In this document: piece after piece, positions 17,142 to 26,174 of the stretch
Layout: every line of letters begins with the position of its first letter
How positions within the stretch are numbered: position 1 is the stretch's first letter
Assembly: GCA_013001045.1 (NCBI GenBank)
Contig: JABDNG010000094.1
Coordinates: 1-37,221 of the forward strand
DNA from: Woeseiaceae bacterium
Lineage (GTDB): Bacteria > Pseudomonadota > Gammaproteobacteria > Steroidobacterales > Woeseiaceae
Direction: 5' to 3'
Length of the DNA stretch: 37,221 nt
Made by a program: the position numbers and the translations under genes
The notes under the pieces: generated by a model
The model's database searches: none
Seen by the model: the letters and a program-made list of their open reading frames with translations, nothing else
What the model was told of the DNA's origin: nothing

Positions 17142-17903
17142 TCAGGTTCTGAGTTTATAGCCGGTTTTGAAGACCCAGCGCACGATGGCCAGACACGCGA
17201 TCAGAAACGCGACCGCCATGCCGAGGCTTAAGAAGACGCTGACATCAGCGTTCTCGTAAAAGCTCCAGCGGAAACCGCTGATGAGGTAGACCACGGGGTT
17301 AAACAGGCTGATCGTCTGCCAGACCGGGGGCAGCATGCTGATTGAGTAGAATGTGCCGCCCAGGAACGTCAGCGGCATGATGACGAGTATCGGCACGATC
17401 GTCAGCTTTTCCCAGCCATCGGCCCAGATGCCAAGCAGGAATCCGAACAGGCAGAACGATACGCAGGTCAGCAACAGGAACGCGACCATGATGACGGGGT
17501 GAGCGATTTCGAGATCGACAAAAAAGCTCGCGGTTCCGAGGATAATCGTGCCAATGATGACCGATTTTGTAGCGGCAGCACCAACGTAGCCCAATAACAC
17601 CTCGCCATACGACACCGGTGCCGACAGCACCTCGAAGATCGTGCCGGTAAATTTCGGAAAGTAGATGGCGAATGACGAGTTCGAAATGCTCTCGGTCATT
17701 ATCGACAACATGATCAGGCCCGGCACGATGAACGAGCCATAGCTCACGCCGTCGATCTCCGTAATACGGGAGCCGATCGCGGAACCGAATATGACGAAAT
17801 ACAGTGACGTCGACAGCACCGGCGCGACGATGCTCTGTACGACGGTCCGGAACATACGCGCCATCTCATAACGATAGATGGCTTTAACAGCATGAAAATT
17901 CAT
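17142..17903 (-). CDS. yadH: ABC-2 type transporter permease (YadH-like)
   Basis: A 253-residue permease with six membrane spans; E. coli YadH is 256. Hydrophobic segments include [61 protein letters not shown] and the final [19 protein letters not shown]. The motif [32 protein letters not shown] is typical of the ABC-2 family. Its ATG shares a base with the TGA of the ATPase gene (TGATG), so the two are translationally coupled. The substrate of YadGH exporters is not established. Confidence 0.92.
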   Translation of the reverse strand: MNFHAVKAIYRYEMARMFRTVVQSIVAPVLSTSLYFVIFGSAIGSRITEIDGVSYGSFIVPGLIMLSIMTESISNSSFAIYFPKFTGTIFEVLSAPVSYGEVLLGYVGAAATKSVIIGTIILGTASFFVDLEIAHPVIMVAFLLLTCVSFCLFGFLLGIWADGWEKLTIVPILVIMPLTFLGGTFYSISMLPPVWQTISLFNPVVYLISGFRWSFYENADVSVFLSLGMAVAFLIACLAIVRWVFKTGYKLRT

Positions 17904-18826
17904 CAGGTTTTTTTCACCAGGTCGACGAAGATATCCTCAAGCGAACTTTGCGTGGTCTGTAAATCATTAAATCGAATGCCGGATCTGCGCAGGTCATTGA
18001 TCAGGTCCGTAATTCCGGTGTGCTCCCCCTTGGTGTCGTACGTATAGACAAGCCTGCGCCTGTTTCGGCTTAGCTCAAGGTCATAGTTGCTGAGTTGAAC
18101 TGGCACATCATCGAGCTCTTCGTACAAATTCAGCATGAGCTGCTTCTTGCCCATCTCGCGCATCAGTTTCTTCTTGTCCTCGACCAGAATGATCTCACCG
18201 TTGTTGATAACACCGACCCGATCCGCGAGCTGTTCCGCCTCTTCTATGTAGTGCGTCGTCAGGATGACAGTCACGCCTTCCTTGCGCAGGCTCTTCACAA
18301 CATTCCACATGTCCTGACGAAGCTCGACATCCACGCCGGCCGTGGGCTCATCGAGAAACAGTATCTCGGGCTCATGGGCCAGTGCCTTCGCTATGAGCAC
18401 GCGGCGTTTCATGCCACCCGACAATTCCATGCTTTTCGTGTCTTTCCTGTCCCACAGGGACAGCGACTTCAGCACTTTCTCCAGGTGCTCAGGACTGGCC
18501 CCCTTGCCGAACAGCCCGCGGCTGAACCTGCAAGTATTCCACACCGTTTCGAAGCTCTCCGTCGGCATCTCCTGCGGCACCAGGCCAATTTTTGCACGTG
18601 TCAGGCGAAAATCGCTGACGATATCGTGCCCGTCAACCAGTACTTCGCCCTGGGTCAGGCGGGTGATACCACAGACAATGTTGATCAGTGTCGTTTTGCC
18701 AGCACCATTCGGGCCGAGCAGCGCAAAAATTTCGCTCTTGTTGATCGACAGGCTTACGTTCTTGAGGGCATCAAATCCACCCGCGTAGGTCTTGGTAAGG
18801 CCCTTGATGTTGATTACGGCTTGCAC
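17903..18826 (-). CDS. yadG: ABC transporter ATP-binding protein (YadG-like)
   Basis: A 307-residue ATPase; E. coli YadG is 308. Walker A is GPNGAGKTT, the signature is LSGGMKRRV, Walker B is [12 protein letters not shown] and the H-loop is TTHY. A C-terminal extension of about 80 residues after the nucleotide domain is as in YadG. No in-frame ATG exists near the N-terminus. I take the GTG at 18826 ([14 protein letters not shown]) because it matches the family start; a TTG at 18856 would add 10 residues. The stop overlaps the permease start. Confidence 0.9.
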   Translation of the reverse strand: MQAVINIKGLTKTYAGGFDALKNVSLSINKSEIFALLGPNGAGKTTLINIVCGITRLTQGEVLVDGHDIVSDFRLTRAKIGLVPQEMPTESFETVWNTCRFSRGLFGKGASPEHLEKVLKSLSLWDRKDTKSMELSGGMKRRVLIAKALAHEPEILFLDEPTAGVDVELRQDMWNVVKSLRKEGVTVILTTHYIEEAEQLADRVGVINNGEIILVEDKKKLMREMGKKQLMLNLYEELDDVPVQLSNYDLELSRNRRRLVYTYDTKGEHTGITDLINDLRRSGIRFNDLQTTQSSLEDIFVDLVKKT

Positions 18827-18951
18827 GTCGCAATCATACGACGAAACAGCGCGCAATGGCTCTATCGGCTCGAAGCAACTGGACGGCGAGCGGACACCCG
18901 ATCCCTGGTGGGTATGTAATACATCGGGGTTAACGTCGGTCTCTGATATCT

Positions 18952-19830
18952 ATGACGAAGACTTTCATTGCTTTGCTGGTTCTGCTGGCGCTCACCGCGG
19001 TTGTCCTGACGTTCTTCTGGGTCAATCGACCGCGCAAGATAAGTATAGACGCGCCGGTCGCTGCGGATTTCCCGGAACAGGGCTTTTCGCACGATGCCTT
19101 CGAAGCCTTGCTCCGTGAGCACGTCACGCCGGGCGGTCGGGTGGATTACGACCGCTGGCACGCGTCGTCGGCTTCGGTATCGGCACTGGATTCCTACCTC
19201 GCAGCCGTCAGCCGATTCAGTCCCGAGACCACGCCCACGCGGTTCCCGGAACGCAACGACGCCCTGGCCTACTGGATGTACGGCTATAACGCCTATGTGA
19301 TCAAAGCTGTGCTCGATCGCTGGCCCGTATCGAGCGTCACGGACATCAAAGCCCCCATCGAGGCCGTCAAGGGCATGGGCTTCTTCTTCCAGCTGCGATT
19401 CTCATTCGGCGGTGAGCACCTGAGCCTGCTCGCCGTGGAAAACGAGAAGATCCGGGCGCGCTACCAGGATGCGCGCATCCACTTCGTGCTCAACTGCGCC
19501 AGCGAAAGTTGTCCCGTGGCTCGCCCCGAGTTGCCCACCGGTAATGAGCTTGAAGAACTCATGGCGAGGGCGGCCGTTGAATTCGTCAATGACCCGGATA
19601 ATGTCTCTGTCGACCATGATAAACGGACGGTGTTTCTGTCGACGATTTTCAAGTGGTACAAGAAGGACTTTATCAACGACCTTCGTGCCCGGGGTCGTCC
19701 CTCGGCGCGCGGGTTGATCGATTACGTGGCTGACCTCGCGACGGGTTCGCTGCGCAACGAACTCGAGCGCGCAGACAACTACAAGATTGAATTCCGGGAC
19801 TACGACTGGCGCCTGAATGAGGCGCACTAG
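18952..19830 (+). CDS. DUF547 domain protein, membrane-anchored
   Basis: A 292-residue protein with an N-terminal signal anchor (FIALLVLLALTAVVLTFFWV). The DUF547 domain is marked by AYWMYGYNAYVIKAVLDRWPVSSVTDIKA, HFVLNCASESCPVARPEL and FLSTIFKWYKKDF. The conserved Cys of NCASESCP resembles a papain/transglutaminase-like active site, so a peptidase or transferase role has been proposed for the family, but none is proven. It is divergent from yadG with about 125 bp between. Confidence 0.88.
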   Translation: MTKTFIALLVLLALTAVVLTFFWVNRPRKISIDAPVAADFPEQGFSHDAFEALLREHVTPGGRVDYDRWHASSASVSALDSYLAAVSRFSPETTPTRFPERNDALAYWMYGYNAYVIKAVLDRWPVSSVTDIKAPIEAVKGMGFFFQLRFSFGGEHLSLLAVENEKIRARYQDARIHFVLNCASESCPVARPELPTGNELEELMARAAVEFVNDPDNVSVDHDKRTVFLSTIFKWYKKDFINDLRARGRPSARGLIDYVADLATGSLRNELERADNYKIEFRDYDWRLNEAH

Positions 19831-19888
19831 GTAACCAGTCCCTCAATTGCATGTTCCCCAGGATGACCCGGTAAAGAAAGAAGGCCAG

Positions 19889-20839
19889 TTACCGCGTGAG
19901 AAATTCCAGTTGCTCATCCGCTATGCGCCACAGCTCCGCGACGATCTCTTTTCGATTGGGTTGTATATGCCGACCTTCGGTGTAGACCAGCCGCTTGGGC
20001 TCGCGGGCAGCCTCGAGTAACAACTCTGCCTGCCCGGCGGGTGTCCGCTCATCATCGCGTGCAGCAACGATCAGTACGGGACGCGGTGAGATAGTGGCGA
20101 TGTGTTTGGCCGTGTCGAGAACCGGGCCGTAGGCCAGCCAATGCAGGAGTGTCGCCAGCGGATCGTGCAGGAGTTTCGTGTCAATCCGGCGCGCTACTTG
20201 TGTTTTCAGCCATAAGCGATTGTCGGCCGCGCCGTGCACGAGCATCACGCCCGTAATCCGTGCGTCCCGGGCAGCAGCGGTCGCCGCAAACGGCACGCCA
20301 AGACTTGCGCCTACAACGATCACTCTTTCGGTGTCGACCCAGGGCTGTTGCACCAGCCAGTCAATGACCAGTGATACGGCCGGAGTGGTATCAAGAAACG
20401 CCTGCCGGGCCAGCGGGATCGTTTTCACAATGGGCAGCAGGCCTTTGACTTTCTCCGGGCCATCGTAGGGATAGTCGATGCCGACGATCGCACGATTACC
20501 AACATGGCCGAACAGGTCAATGGCATCACTGCCGGTGCGGTGCCCGCCGAGTATCAATAACACCGGAAGCGGAGGACCTGTTGTTGGCTCACGAATGATG
20601 CGAAAAAACACCCCCAGACCAGAATCCGATACCAATCGTACCGATTCCGATTGTTGCCCGAATTGAGTAACTGATTTTTCGGAAGACAAGCTTTCTATCC
20701 GGCCCTGGCGGTCGTCAAACCAGTCGTCTCTCGACAGACCGGACTCCCATCGCAGCCAGGTAACCGACAGCGCGACAAGCAAGACGACGAGCAGTACAAG
20801 ATACTTCAGTACTGAAAATGCTCTTGCGATGCTATTCAT
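19889..20839 (-). CDS. Alpha/beta hydrolase with N-terminal membrane anchor
   Basis: A 316-residue protein. A single hydrophobic segment lies at residues 13-29 (YLVLLVVLLVALSVTWL), then an alpha/beta-hydrolase fold. The oxyanion strand is LLILGGHRTG, the nucleophile elbow GASLG with S179, acid D262 or D263 (VAARDDERTP) and H291 (EGRHIQPNRKE). It resembles dienelactone-hydrolase-like or acetyl-esterase-like proteins; the substrate is unknown. It lies 41 bp downstream of marR on the same strand, so it may be part of that regulon. Confidence 0.85.
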   Translation of the reverse strand: MNSIARAFSVLKYLVLLVVLLVALSVTWLRWESGLSRDDWFDDRQGRIESLSSEKSVTQFGQQSESVRLVSDSGLGVFFRIIREPTTGPPLPVLLILGGHRTGSDAIDLFGHVGNRAIVGIDYPYDGPEKVKGLLPIVKTIPLARQAFLDTTPAVSLVIDWLVQQPWVDTERVIVVGASLGVPFAATAAARDARITGVMLVHGAADNRLWLKTQVARRIDTKLLHDPLATLLHWLAYGPVLDTAKHIATISPRPVLIVAARDDERTPAGQAELLLEAAREPKRLVYTEGRHIQPNRKEIVAELWRIADEQLEFLTR

Positions 20840-20881
20840 ATGAGGTTCCGGCGCACACGTGGCGTTTCCCGCGCAGACTCG

Positions 20882-21340
20882 TTACTCCTGCTGCAGCTGA
20901 TCAATAGCTTCACTCACGCGACGCATCACTTCGCCCGTCTTGACCAACTCTTCGTCACTCATCACTGACGCCATCGCATCAATAATCTCGTTTTGACGCG
21001 CCAACGATTCCTGAACCAGATCTCGACCCGCTTTGGTCAGGCTCAGGAGTCTGTTCCGTGTGTCAGACGGATCCGGCTCTCGCAACACCAGGCCGCGTCC
21101 CTCCAGTTTCTTGATCAAGGCCGACACGTTGCTCTTAACCACGAGAAGCTTCTCGGAGAGTTGCTTTTGCGTCAGCCCGGACGTCTGTCGGATCGCGAGC
21201 AGGATTTCATGCTGTGCCAGGGACAAACCGAGTTCTCCGAGCGCGAGATTGAGTGTGCGGTGCACCTTCAGATTGGTCCTTCCGACGGTGAGCCATACGT
21301 CGAACCCGCGCGCCTTTTCGAGTATTTTGTCCGATTTCAT
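20882..21340 (-). CDS. MarR-family transcriptional regulator
   Basis: A 152-residue winged-helix dimeric regulator. The recognition region SGLTQKQLSEKLLVVKSNVSALIKKLEGRGLVLREPDPSDTRNRLLSLTKAG is at about 55-110, including the conserved DxRxR wing. The start is the ATG at 21340 with AGG 9 bases upstream; a TTG directly before it is also in frame. It is divergent from a lipase-like hydrolase, and two identical-architecture 14-bp inverted repeats in the 86-bp gap are the obvious operators. MarR proteins usually repress until a lipophilic or phenolic ligand binds. Confidence 0.93.
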   Translation of the reverse strand: MKSDKILEKARGFDVWLTVGRTNLKVHRTLNLALGELGLSLAQHEILLAIRQTSGLTQKQLSEKLLVVKSNVSALIKKLEGRGLVLREPDPSDTRNRLLSLTKAGRDLVQESLARQNEIIDAMASVMSDEELVKTGEVMRRVSEAIDQLQQE

Positions 21341-21355
21341 CAAATCAGCCTAACA

Positions 21356-21369
21356 GTTCACTTGTGAAC
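21356..21369. promoter_or_regulatory. MarR operator 1
   Basis: GTTCAC-TT-GTGAAC is a perfect inverted repeat with 6-bp arms and a 2-bp centre. It lies 15 bp upstream of the marR ATG and covers the -35 region of the divergent hydrolase promoter. Confidence 0.75.
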
Positions 21370-21390
21370 CGTCTACGAATTCGTTACACT
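21362..21390 (+). promoter_or_regulatory. Sigma-70 promoter of the hydrolase gene
   Basis: TTGTGA (21362-21367) and TACACT (21385-21390) are separated by exactly 17 bp. The -35 lies inside operator 1, and operator 2 follows the -10 at the expected transcription start. Confidence 0.6.
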
Positions 21391-21398
21391 GCCGATTA

Positions 21399-21412
21399 GT
21401 TCATAAATGAAC
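21399..21412. promoter_or_regulatory. MarR operator 2
   Basis: GTTCAT-AA-ATGAAC is a perfect inverted repeat with the same architecture as operator 1 (shared form GTTCAY-WW-RTGAAC). Centre-to-centre spacing to operator 1 is 43 bp, about four helical turns. Confidence 0.75.
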
Positions 21413-21426
21413 CATTAGGAAACCGC

Positions 21427-22149
21427 ATGCAAACTGCACAGCCACAATGCTACCCGCCACACCGATTCGCGAAGCTAATGGAACTTCGTGCGCCGCTGGA
21501 CTGGGCATCTGTGCTCTACCGAGCGCCGCAACTCGCTTTCGCCCCGAAAGGCGACGGCCGGCCAGTCATGTTGATCCCCGGTTATGGCGCCGACGAAACA
21601 TCGATGCTGCCACTCGGCCATTACCTCAAATACCTCGGCTACGACGTTTACGACTGGGCGCAGGGTCGCAATCGGGGCGATGTCGAAGGCGATATCAGGC
21701 GTGTCGGAAGCAGGGTCCGGGAGATTCACGATGCGCGCGAGAACGAACCGGTCACCCTGATTGGCTGGAGTCTCGGCGGCGTGTCAGCCAGGGAGGCGGC
21801 CCGGCTTTTCGAAGCCTATGTCAGAGAAGTAATAACGATGGGCACGCCCATTATTGGCGGACCGAAATATACGACGGTCGCCAGTCGATTTGCAGACTCC
21901 GCAAATCTCGATCTGGATGAGTTCGAAAAAGAAGTTCATGCACGCAACTCAATCGGTATCAAGCAGCCGGTTACCTCGATATACAGCAAGGCGGACGGCA
22001 TCGTCAGTTGGCGAGCGAGTGTCGACACGTATAACCAGCATGCCCGAAACATCGAAGTCAACAGCTCACATTTCGGAATGGGTGCTAACGGCAAGGTCTG
22101 GCACCTGATTGCAGAACTGCTTGCAGAAAATTCGACAGCCAGGAACTAG
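21427..22149 (+). CDS. Alpha/beta hydrolase, lipase/PGAP1-like
   Basis: A 240-residue hydrolase without a signal peptide. The oxyanion segment is VMLIPGYGADETSM (47-60), the nucleophile elbow is GWSLGG with S115, the acid is D190 (YSKADGIVSW) and the histidine is H215 (NSSHFGMG). This arrangement is typical of triacylglycerol-lipase-like or PGAP1-like esterases. AGGAAACC precedes the ATG at 21427. It is divergently controlled with marR through two operators, so its substrate or product may be the MarR ligand, which is inference. Confidence 0.87.
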   Translation: MQTAQPQCYPPHRFAKLMELRAPLDWASVLYRAPQLAFAPKGDGRPVMLIPGYGADETSMLPLGHYLKYLGYDVYDWAQGRNRGDVEGDIRRVGSRVREIHDARENEPVTLIGWSLGGVSAREAARLFEAYVREVITMGTPIIGGPKYTTVASRFADSANLDLDEFEKEVHARNSIGIKQPVTSIYSKADGIVSWRASVDTYNQHARNIEVNSSHFGMGANGKVWHLIAELLAENSTARN

Positions 22150-22216
22150 AGAAGCGACTGAGTCACGAAAGCCATGTGGAATGACCCGCAATCACGAGCG
22201 GTGTTCTTTCGCTTGC

Positions 22217-23218
22217 CTAATCGAGCTTGAGGGTATCCGCGTAGGCGAACAGGCCAGCCGCGCCGCCCGTATGCAGGAATACGATGGTCTTCGCATGATC
22301 GAAACGGCCACTGCGAATATAGTCGATCATGCCGGCCAGCGCCTTGCCGCTGTAAACCGGATCGAACAACAGGCCCTCCAGGCGCGCCAGCATTAACACC
22401 GCCTCGTTCATGGACTCGGTCGGCTCGCCGTACCCGGGACCGATGTAATTGCAGTCCGCGATGATGTCGTCTCGAGCGACGCTGCCCGGCGCGCCCACCA
22501 GGTCCGCTGTTTCACACGCAAGTTTGTAAACGCGCTCTTCCTGTACATCTTGTGCGGCATTAACGCCAATGCCGAGAATCGGCAGCTTGCTGCCACCACC
22601 CCGAATGCCGACCGCGAGACCCGCGTGCGTACCGGCACTGCCGGTTGCCGTGACGATGTGATCGACTGCCAATGCCTGCTCCGAAAACTGCTGCAGGAGT
22701 TCCAGCCCGCAGCCAACATAGCCAAGCGCACCGACCGCATTTGAGGCGCCGCCCGGAATAATGTACGGCGTGCCGCCCGCGGTGGTGACCTCACTGGCAA
22801 CGTCTGCCATTGCCGCATCGAAGTCCGTTCCCTTGTCGTATTCGCGCAGGTTGGCGCCGAAGATCCTATCCAGCAGTACATTTCCGGAATTCTTATAAAG
22901 GTCACTCGGATGTTGAACGCGGTGCTCCAGCAATACTTCGCACTTCAGGCCGAGCTTGCAGGCGGCCGCGGCCGTCTGGCGAACGTGATTCGACTGCACG
23001 GCGCCCACGGTAATAATGGTGTCGGCGCCTTCTTGCAGCGCTTCGCCCATCGAGAACTCGAGCTTGCGCGTCTTGTTGCCACCCGTTGCGAGGCCGGTGC
23101 AGTCATCCCTTTTTACGTAAATCTGTGGCCCACCGAGATGTTCGCTCAGTCGTGGCATAGGTTCGAGCGGCGTCGGTAAGTGCGCCAGAGCGATACGCGG
23201 GAATTGGGACAGCTGCAT
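22217..23218 (-). CDS. dcyD: D-cysteine desulfhydrase
   Basis: A 333-residue fold-type II PLP enzyme of the D-cysteine desulfhydrase/ACC deaminase family (Salmonella DcyD is 328). The Schiff-base lysine is K49 in LATGGNKTRKLEF, AVQSNHVRQTAAAA (73-86) contains the S-N-H substrate motif, and TATGSAGTHAGLAVG forms the phosphate-binding loop. It breaks D-cysteine into pyruvate, ammonia and H2S; beta-chloro-D-alanine and related substrates are also possible. It is the second gene of an operon with a racemase, 11 bp after the racemase stop, which supports a D-amino-acid role. Confidence 0.92.
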   Translation of the reverse strand: MQLSQFPRIALAHLPTPLEPMPRLSEHLGGPQIYVKRDDCTGLATGGNKTRKLEFSMGEALQEGADTIITVGAVQSNHVRQTAAAACKLGLKCEVLLEHRVQHPSDLYKNSGNVLLDRIFGANLREYDKGTDFDAAMADVASEVTTAGGTPYIIPGGASNAVGALGYVGCGLELLQQFSEQALAVDHIVTATGSAGTHAGLAVGIRGGGSKLPILGIGVNAAQDVQEERVYKLACETADLVGAPGSVARDDIIADCNYIGPGYGEPTESMNEAVLMLARLEGLLFDPVYSGKALAGMIDYIRSGRFDHAKTIVFLHTGGAAGLFAYADTLKLD

Positions 23219-23229
23219 TTTTTTGTTCC

Positions 23230-23952
23230 TTATTTTTCAGGCAGAGGATTCGCCGATAGCGCGAGCATCACGGTCTTTTCGGCCAGCGCGTCGGTCGACG
23301 AGATGAGCGGCACCTCGAACATCGACGGCTTCAGCACCAGAGGCAACTCGGTACACGCGGCGATAAGCGCTTTTGCGCCGCGGGACACGAGTCGTTCGGC
23401 GAGCAAACGCAGCCCTTCCGCGACAGCTTCCGATTTGTCGCCGGCTTTGATGCGATCGATCAATTCAATGGCCTCGGCCAGTTCGTCTGGCGTCTGCAGG
23501 ACCGCCTCGCGCTTCGCGTCGGCGAGCGCGTGCTGGTACAGACCCGCCGCGAAACAACCGGGTGTGGTCAGGACGCCGATGGCGCCGTCGTCGGGTGCGT
23601 TTTGCAATGCCTTCGACACCGACGCCTCAATTATGCTGATGAACGGAATGGTCACAGCAACGACAATATCTTCCCGCCAGGCGTGCGCGGCATTGCAGGG
23701 CATCACAATGAAATCTGCGCCCGATGCTTCGAGACGAGTAGCCATTGCTGCGAGGACAGGACCGGGGTTCTCCCCATCGCCGCGCATCGCCAACTGCCGA
23801 CTGGGAATGCGCGGATTGTGCTCAATGAGCATGCGGACATGATCCTGATCCTTTTCGGCAGGCGTTTTTTCAAGGACCTTGGACATGAAGTCGATCGTAG
23901 CGTCCGGTCCCATGCCACCGATAACTCCCACCAACCTGTCACCTTTCGCCAT
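23230..23952 (-). CDS. Aspartate/glutamate racemase family protein
   Basis: A 240-residue two-domain racemase (YgeA/RacD-like). It opens VGVIGGMGPDATIDFM and has two catalytic cysteines, C86 (VMPCNAAHAW) and C200 (IAACTELPLVL), as required for PLP-independent two-base racemisation. Substrates in this family range from aspartate to broad-specificity and hydantoin-type; the sequence does not settle it. First gene of the operon with dcyD. A plausible route is L- to D-amino-acid conversion feeding D-amino-acid breakdown, or removal of D-amino acids from peptidoglycan turnover. Confidence 0.92.
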   Translation of the reverse strand: MAKGDRLVGVIGGMGPDATIDFMSKVLEKTPAEKDQDHVRMLIEHNPRIPSRQLAMRGDGENPGPVLAAMATRLEASGADFIVMPCNAAHAWREDIVVAVTIPFISIIEASVSKALQNAPDDGAIGVLTTPGCFAAGLYQHALADAKREAVLQTPDELAEAIELIDRIKAGDKSEAVAEGLRLLAERLVSRGAKALIAACTELPLVLKPSMFEVPLISSTDALAEKTVMLALSANPLPEK

Positions 23953-24066
23953 GTTTGTTGCCGAGCGCGTGTCGAAGGGGCATATCGTACCGCAACAAAG
24001 TAAGCACGAGTATTCTGATCTTAGTTACACTGATAACAACCTCGCAAGCTCGCACTGGAACTGCCC

Positions 24067-24642
24067 ATGAAGCCACTGCCCTTAATAGACTGGGACGAGT
24101 CGTTGAGTCATGTCATTGATGACATGAACGGTCGCCCCCTGAATGTTCATGGCCTGATGGCAAACCACCCGGAGCTGCTGAATGCCTGGTGGGATTATCG
24201 AAACCATGCTGTCGGTGGTGGCGCACTCGAGCAACGCGATTGTGAACTCGTCATCCTGCGCGTCGCCACACACATGCAAAGCTGGTACGAATGGGCATCA
24301 CACGTAGATCGTGGTCTCGCGTCAGGACTTTCGGTCGAGGACATCGAAAGAGTGCGTCGCGGACCCGACGATTCCGGATGGAATGACCGCGATGCAGCGC
24401 TCTTGCGCGGTGTCGATGAATTGGTCACCGAGCGTGGCATCAGTCCGGCCATGCAGGAAGAACTGGCTAATCACTTCACAGATGTACAGCTACTCGATGT
24501 CATAGCGATTCACGGTATGTACATCACGCTCGGCTGCATGATTAACACGTGGGGCCTGGCACTTGACGAGTCGGTGGAGCGACGCCTGCCCTCCAGCGTC
24601 TCGCAGGATGCCTTCGAACGAAGCGTCAAAATAAAACGATAA
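24067..24642 (+). CDS. Carboxymuconolactone decarboxylase-family (AhpD-like) protein
   Basis: A 191-residue all-helical CMD-fold protein: PELLNAWWDYRNHAVGGGALEQRDCELVILRVATHMQSWYEWASHVDRGLASGLSVEDIERVR. The usual AhpD CxxC pair is absent; the position is occupied by SWYEW, as in the CMD and hydroperoxidase-lacking members. It is therefore more likely a decarboxylase/lactonase-like or a binding protein than an AhpD peroxidase partner. GGAACTG precedes the ATG. It is divergent from the racemase with about 114 bp between. Confidence 0.85.
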   Translation: MKPLPLIDWDESLSHVIDDMNGRPLNVHGLMANHPELLNAWWDYRNHAVGGGALEQRDCELVILRVATHMQSWYEWASHVDRGLASGLSVEDIERVRRGPDDSGWNDRDAALLRGVDELVTERGISPAMQEELANHFTDVQLLDVIAIHGMYITLGCMINTWGLALDESVERRLPSSVSQDAFERSVKIKR

Positions 24643-24658
24643 CTATCCGGTCATGCCC

Positions 24659-24686
24659 TTCCAATTGGCTGGCACTCTGTTATAGT
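24659..24686 (+). promoter_or_regulatory. Candidate rhlE promoter
   Basis: TATAGT at 24681-24686 is a near-consensus -10. TTCCAA at 24659-24664 could be a weak -35 at 16 bp. TTGGCT at 24665 is too close. A start near 24693 would give a leader of about 145 nucleotides. Confidence 0.4.
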
Positions 24687-24697
24687 CCGCCGCGTCT

Positions 24698-24838
24698 TGG
24701 CGCACTTCGGTCTGCGCCACTTACTCCGACCCCAGCAATTCCGCGGGCTCTGGAGCTACTACTAGATTTTCCAGCCTGGACCGAACCCCACGCGATGACA
24801 CGTCGCGAGCGGTCAGGCAACCTGGAGCAACAAATACA
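24698..24838 (+). promoter_or_regulatory. Long structured 5' leader of rhlE
   Basis: The 196-bp gap before rhlE holds no ORF. It contains the hairpin TGGCGCA-cttcggtc-TGCGCCA (24698-24719, 7-bp stem) and a further stem CGCGA-N7-TCGCG near 24792-24808. Leaders of this kind in front of DEAD-box RNA helicases can mediate autoregulation or cold induction. Confidence 0.4.
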
Positions 24839-26119
24839 ATGTTATTCAATCAACTCGGCCTGTCGGCCGAATTGCTGCGTGCGGTCGATAAAAAGGGTTA
24901 TAGCGAAGCTACCCCGATCCAGCAGCAAGCAATTCCTCACATTCTTGATGGCCACGATATCCTGGCAGGCGCCCAAACCGGCACCGGCAAGACGGCGGGC
25001 TTCACCTTGCCATTGTTGCAGCGACTGCAATTTGGCGAAACCAACAGGCGCAAGATCAGGGCGCTCGTACTGACGCCCACACGGGAACTCGCCGCCCAGG
25101 TTGGCCAGAGCGTGACCGATTACGGTCGTTTTCTGCCCTTCAAAACCGCGGTTATCTTCGGCGGCGTTAGTATCAATACACAAATCAGCAAACTGCGAAA
25201 AGGCGTCGACATTGTCGTCGCAACACCGGGTCGATTACTCGACCACATGCAGCAAGGCACGATTGATCTCTCCGCAGTTGAGGTGCTGGTCCTGGACGAG
25301 GCGGATCGCATGCTCGACATGGGCTTTATCCGCGATATTCGCAAAGTACTGAAAGTTCTTCCCAGGGAACGCCAGAACCTGTTGTTCTCGGCGACCTTCT
25401 CGAAAGAGATCAAGGATCTCGCCGCGAGCACGCTGAATTCGCCAACCGAGATTCAGGTCGCACAACAGAACACGACGGCGGACAAGGTCAGTCAGATCGT
25501 TTACCCGGTCGACAAGAATCGCAAACGCGAATTGCTGTCGCATCGCATCGGCAAGGAAAACTGGCAACAGGTCCTCGTGTTCACGCGAACCAAGCACGGA
25601 GCGAACCGCCTCGCCACCCAGTTGGAAATGGATGGCATCACGGCCACGGCCATTCACGGCAACAAATCGCAATCCGCTCGAACTCGTGCGCTCGCTGACT
25701 TCAAGCGCGGCGCCGTACGCGTCCTGGTTGCGACCGATCTTGCAGCACGCGGCCTCGACATCACTCGCTTACCGCATGTCGTAAATTACGAACTACCCCA
25801 CGTGCCGGAAGACTACGTGCATCGTATCGGCAGAACTGCCCGAGCGGGACATGAAGGTGCGGCAGTTTCACTGGTCTGCGTCGATGAGCTGAAACTACTG
25901 CGCGACATCGAGAAACTGCTCGGCTCAGAGATTCGCAAAGAGATCATTCCCGGCTACGAGATTGACCCCCGCATCAAGGCCGAGCCGATTCAAAACGGTC
26001 GTTCGCGGCGATCGAGCGGATCGCGTAACGAGGGTGCGAAGAAACATCGGTTCGGTAAACCCAAGAGCCATAGCGGTAATCGCAATGGTCCACCGCGACG
26101 ACGGCGCAAACAGGCCTAG
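24839..26119 (+). CDS. rhlE: DEAD-box ATP-dependent RNA helicase, RhlE type
   Basis: A 426-residue SF2 helicase. The F residue and Q motif ([14 protein letters not shown]...[14 protein letters not shown]), motif I AQTGTGKT (K51), Ia PTRELAAQV, Ib TPGR, motif II DEAD (153-156), motif III SAT (184-186), [11 protein letters not shown] and [10 protein letters not shown] are all present. The tail from about 380 is Arg/Lys/Gly/Asn-rich ([21 protein letters not shown]) and should bind RNA. RhlE proteins unwind short RNA duplexes in ribosome maturation and mRNA turnover. The length and the [13 protein letters not shown] signature support RhlE over SrmB or DbpA. Confidence 0.95.
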   Translation: MLFNQLGLSAELLRAVDKKGYSEATPIQQQAIPHILDGHDILAGAQTGTGKTAGFTLPLLQRLQFGETNRRKIRALVLTPTRELAAQVGQSVTDYGRFLPFKTAVIFGGVSINTQISKLRKGVDIVVATPGRLLDHMQQGTIDLSAVEVLVLDEADRMLDMGFIRDIRKVLKVLPRERQNLLFSATFSKEIKDLAASTLNSPTEIQVAQQNTTADKVSQIVYPVDKNRKRELLSHRIGKENWQQVLVFTRTKHGANRLATQLEMDGITATAIHGNKSQSARTRALADFKRGAVRVLVATDLAARGLDITRLPHVVNYELPHVPEDYVHRIGRTARAGHEGAAVSLVCVDELKLLRDIEKLLGSEIRKEIIPGYEIDPRIKAEPIQNGRSRRSSGSRNEGAKKHRFGKPKSHSGNRNGPPRRRRKQA

Positions 26120-26174
26120 TGACCGTCGCCTCGAAGCTTGCGGGCTGCTTGCAAAGCGCTCGCTCGGCTTCCGC

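Noticed and set aside
24082-24452. Minus-strand frames opposite the CMD gene
   Set aside because: Shadows of the plus-strand gene, which has a clear CMD-family sequence and ribosome binding site.
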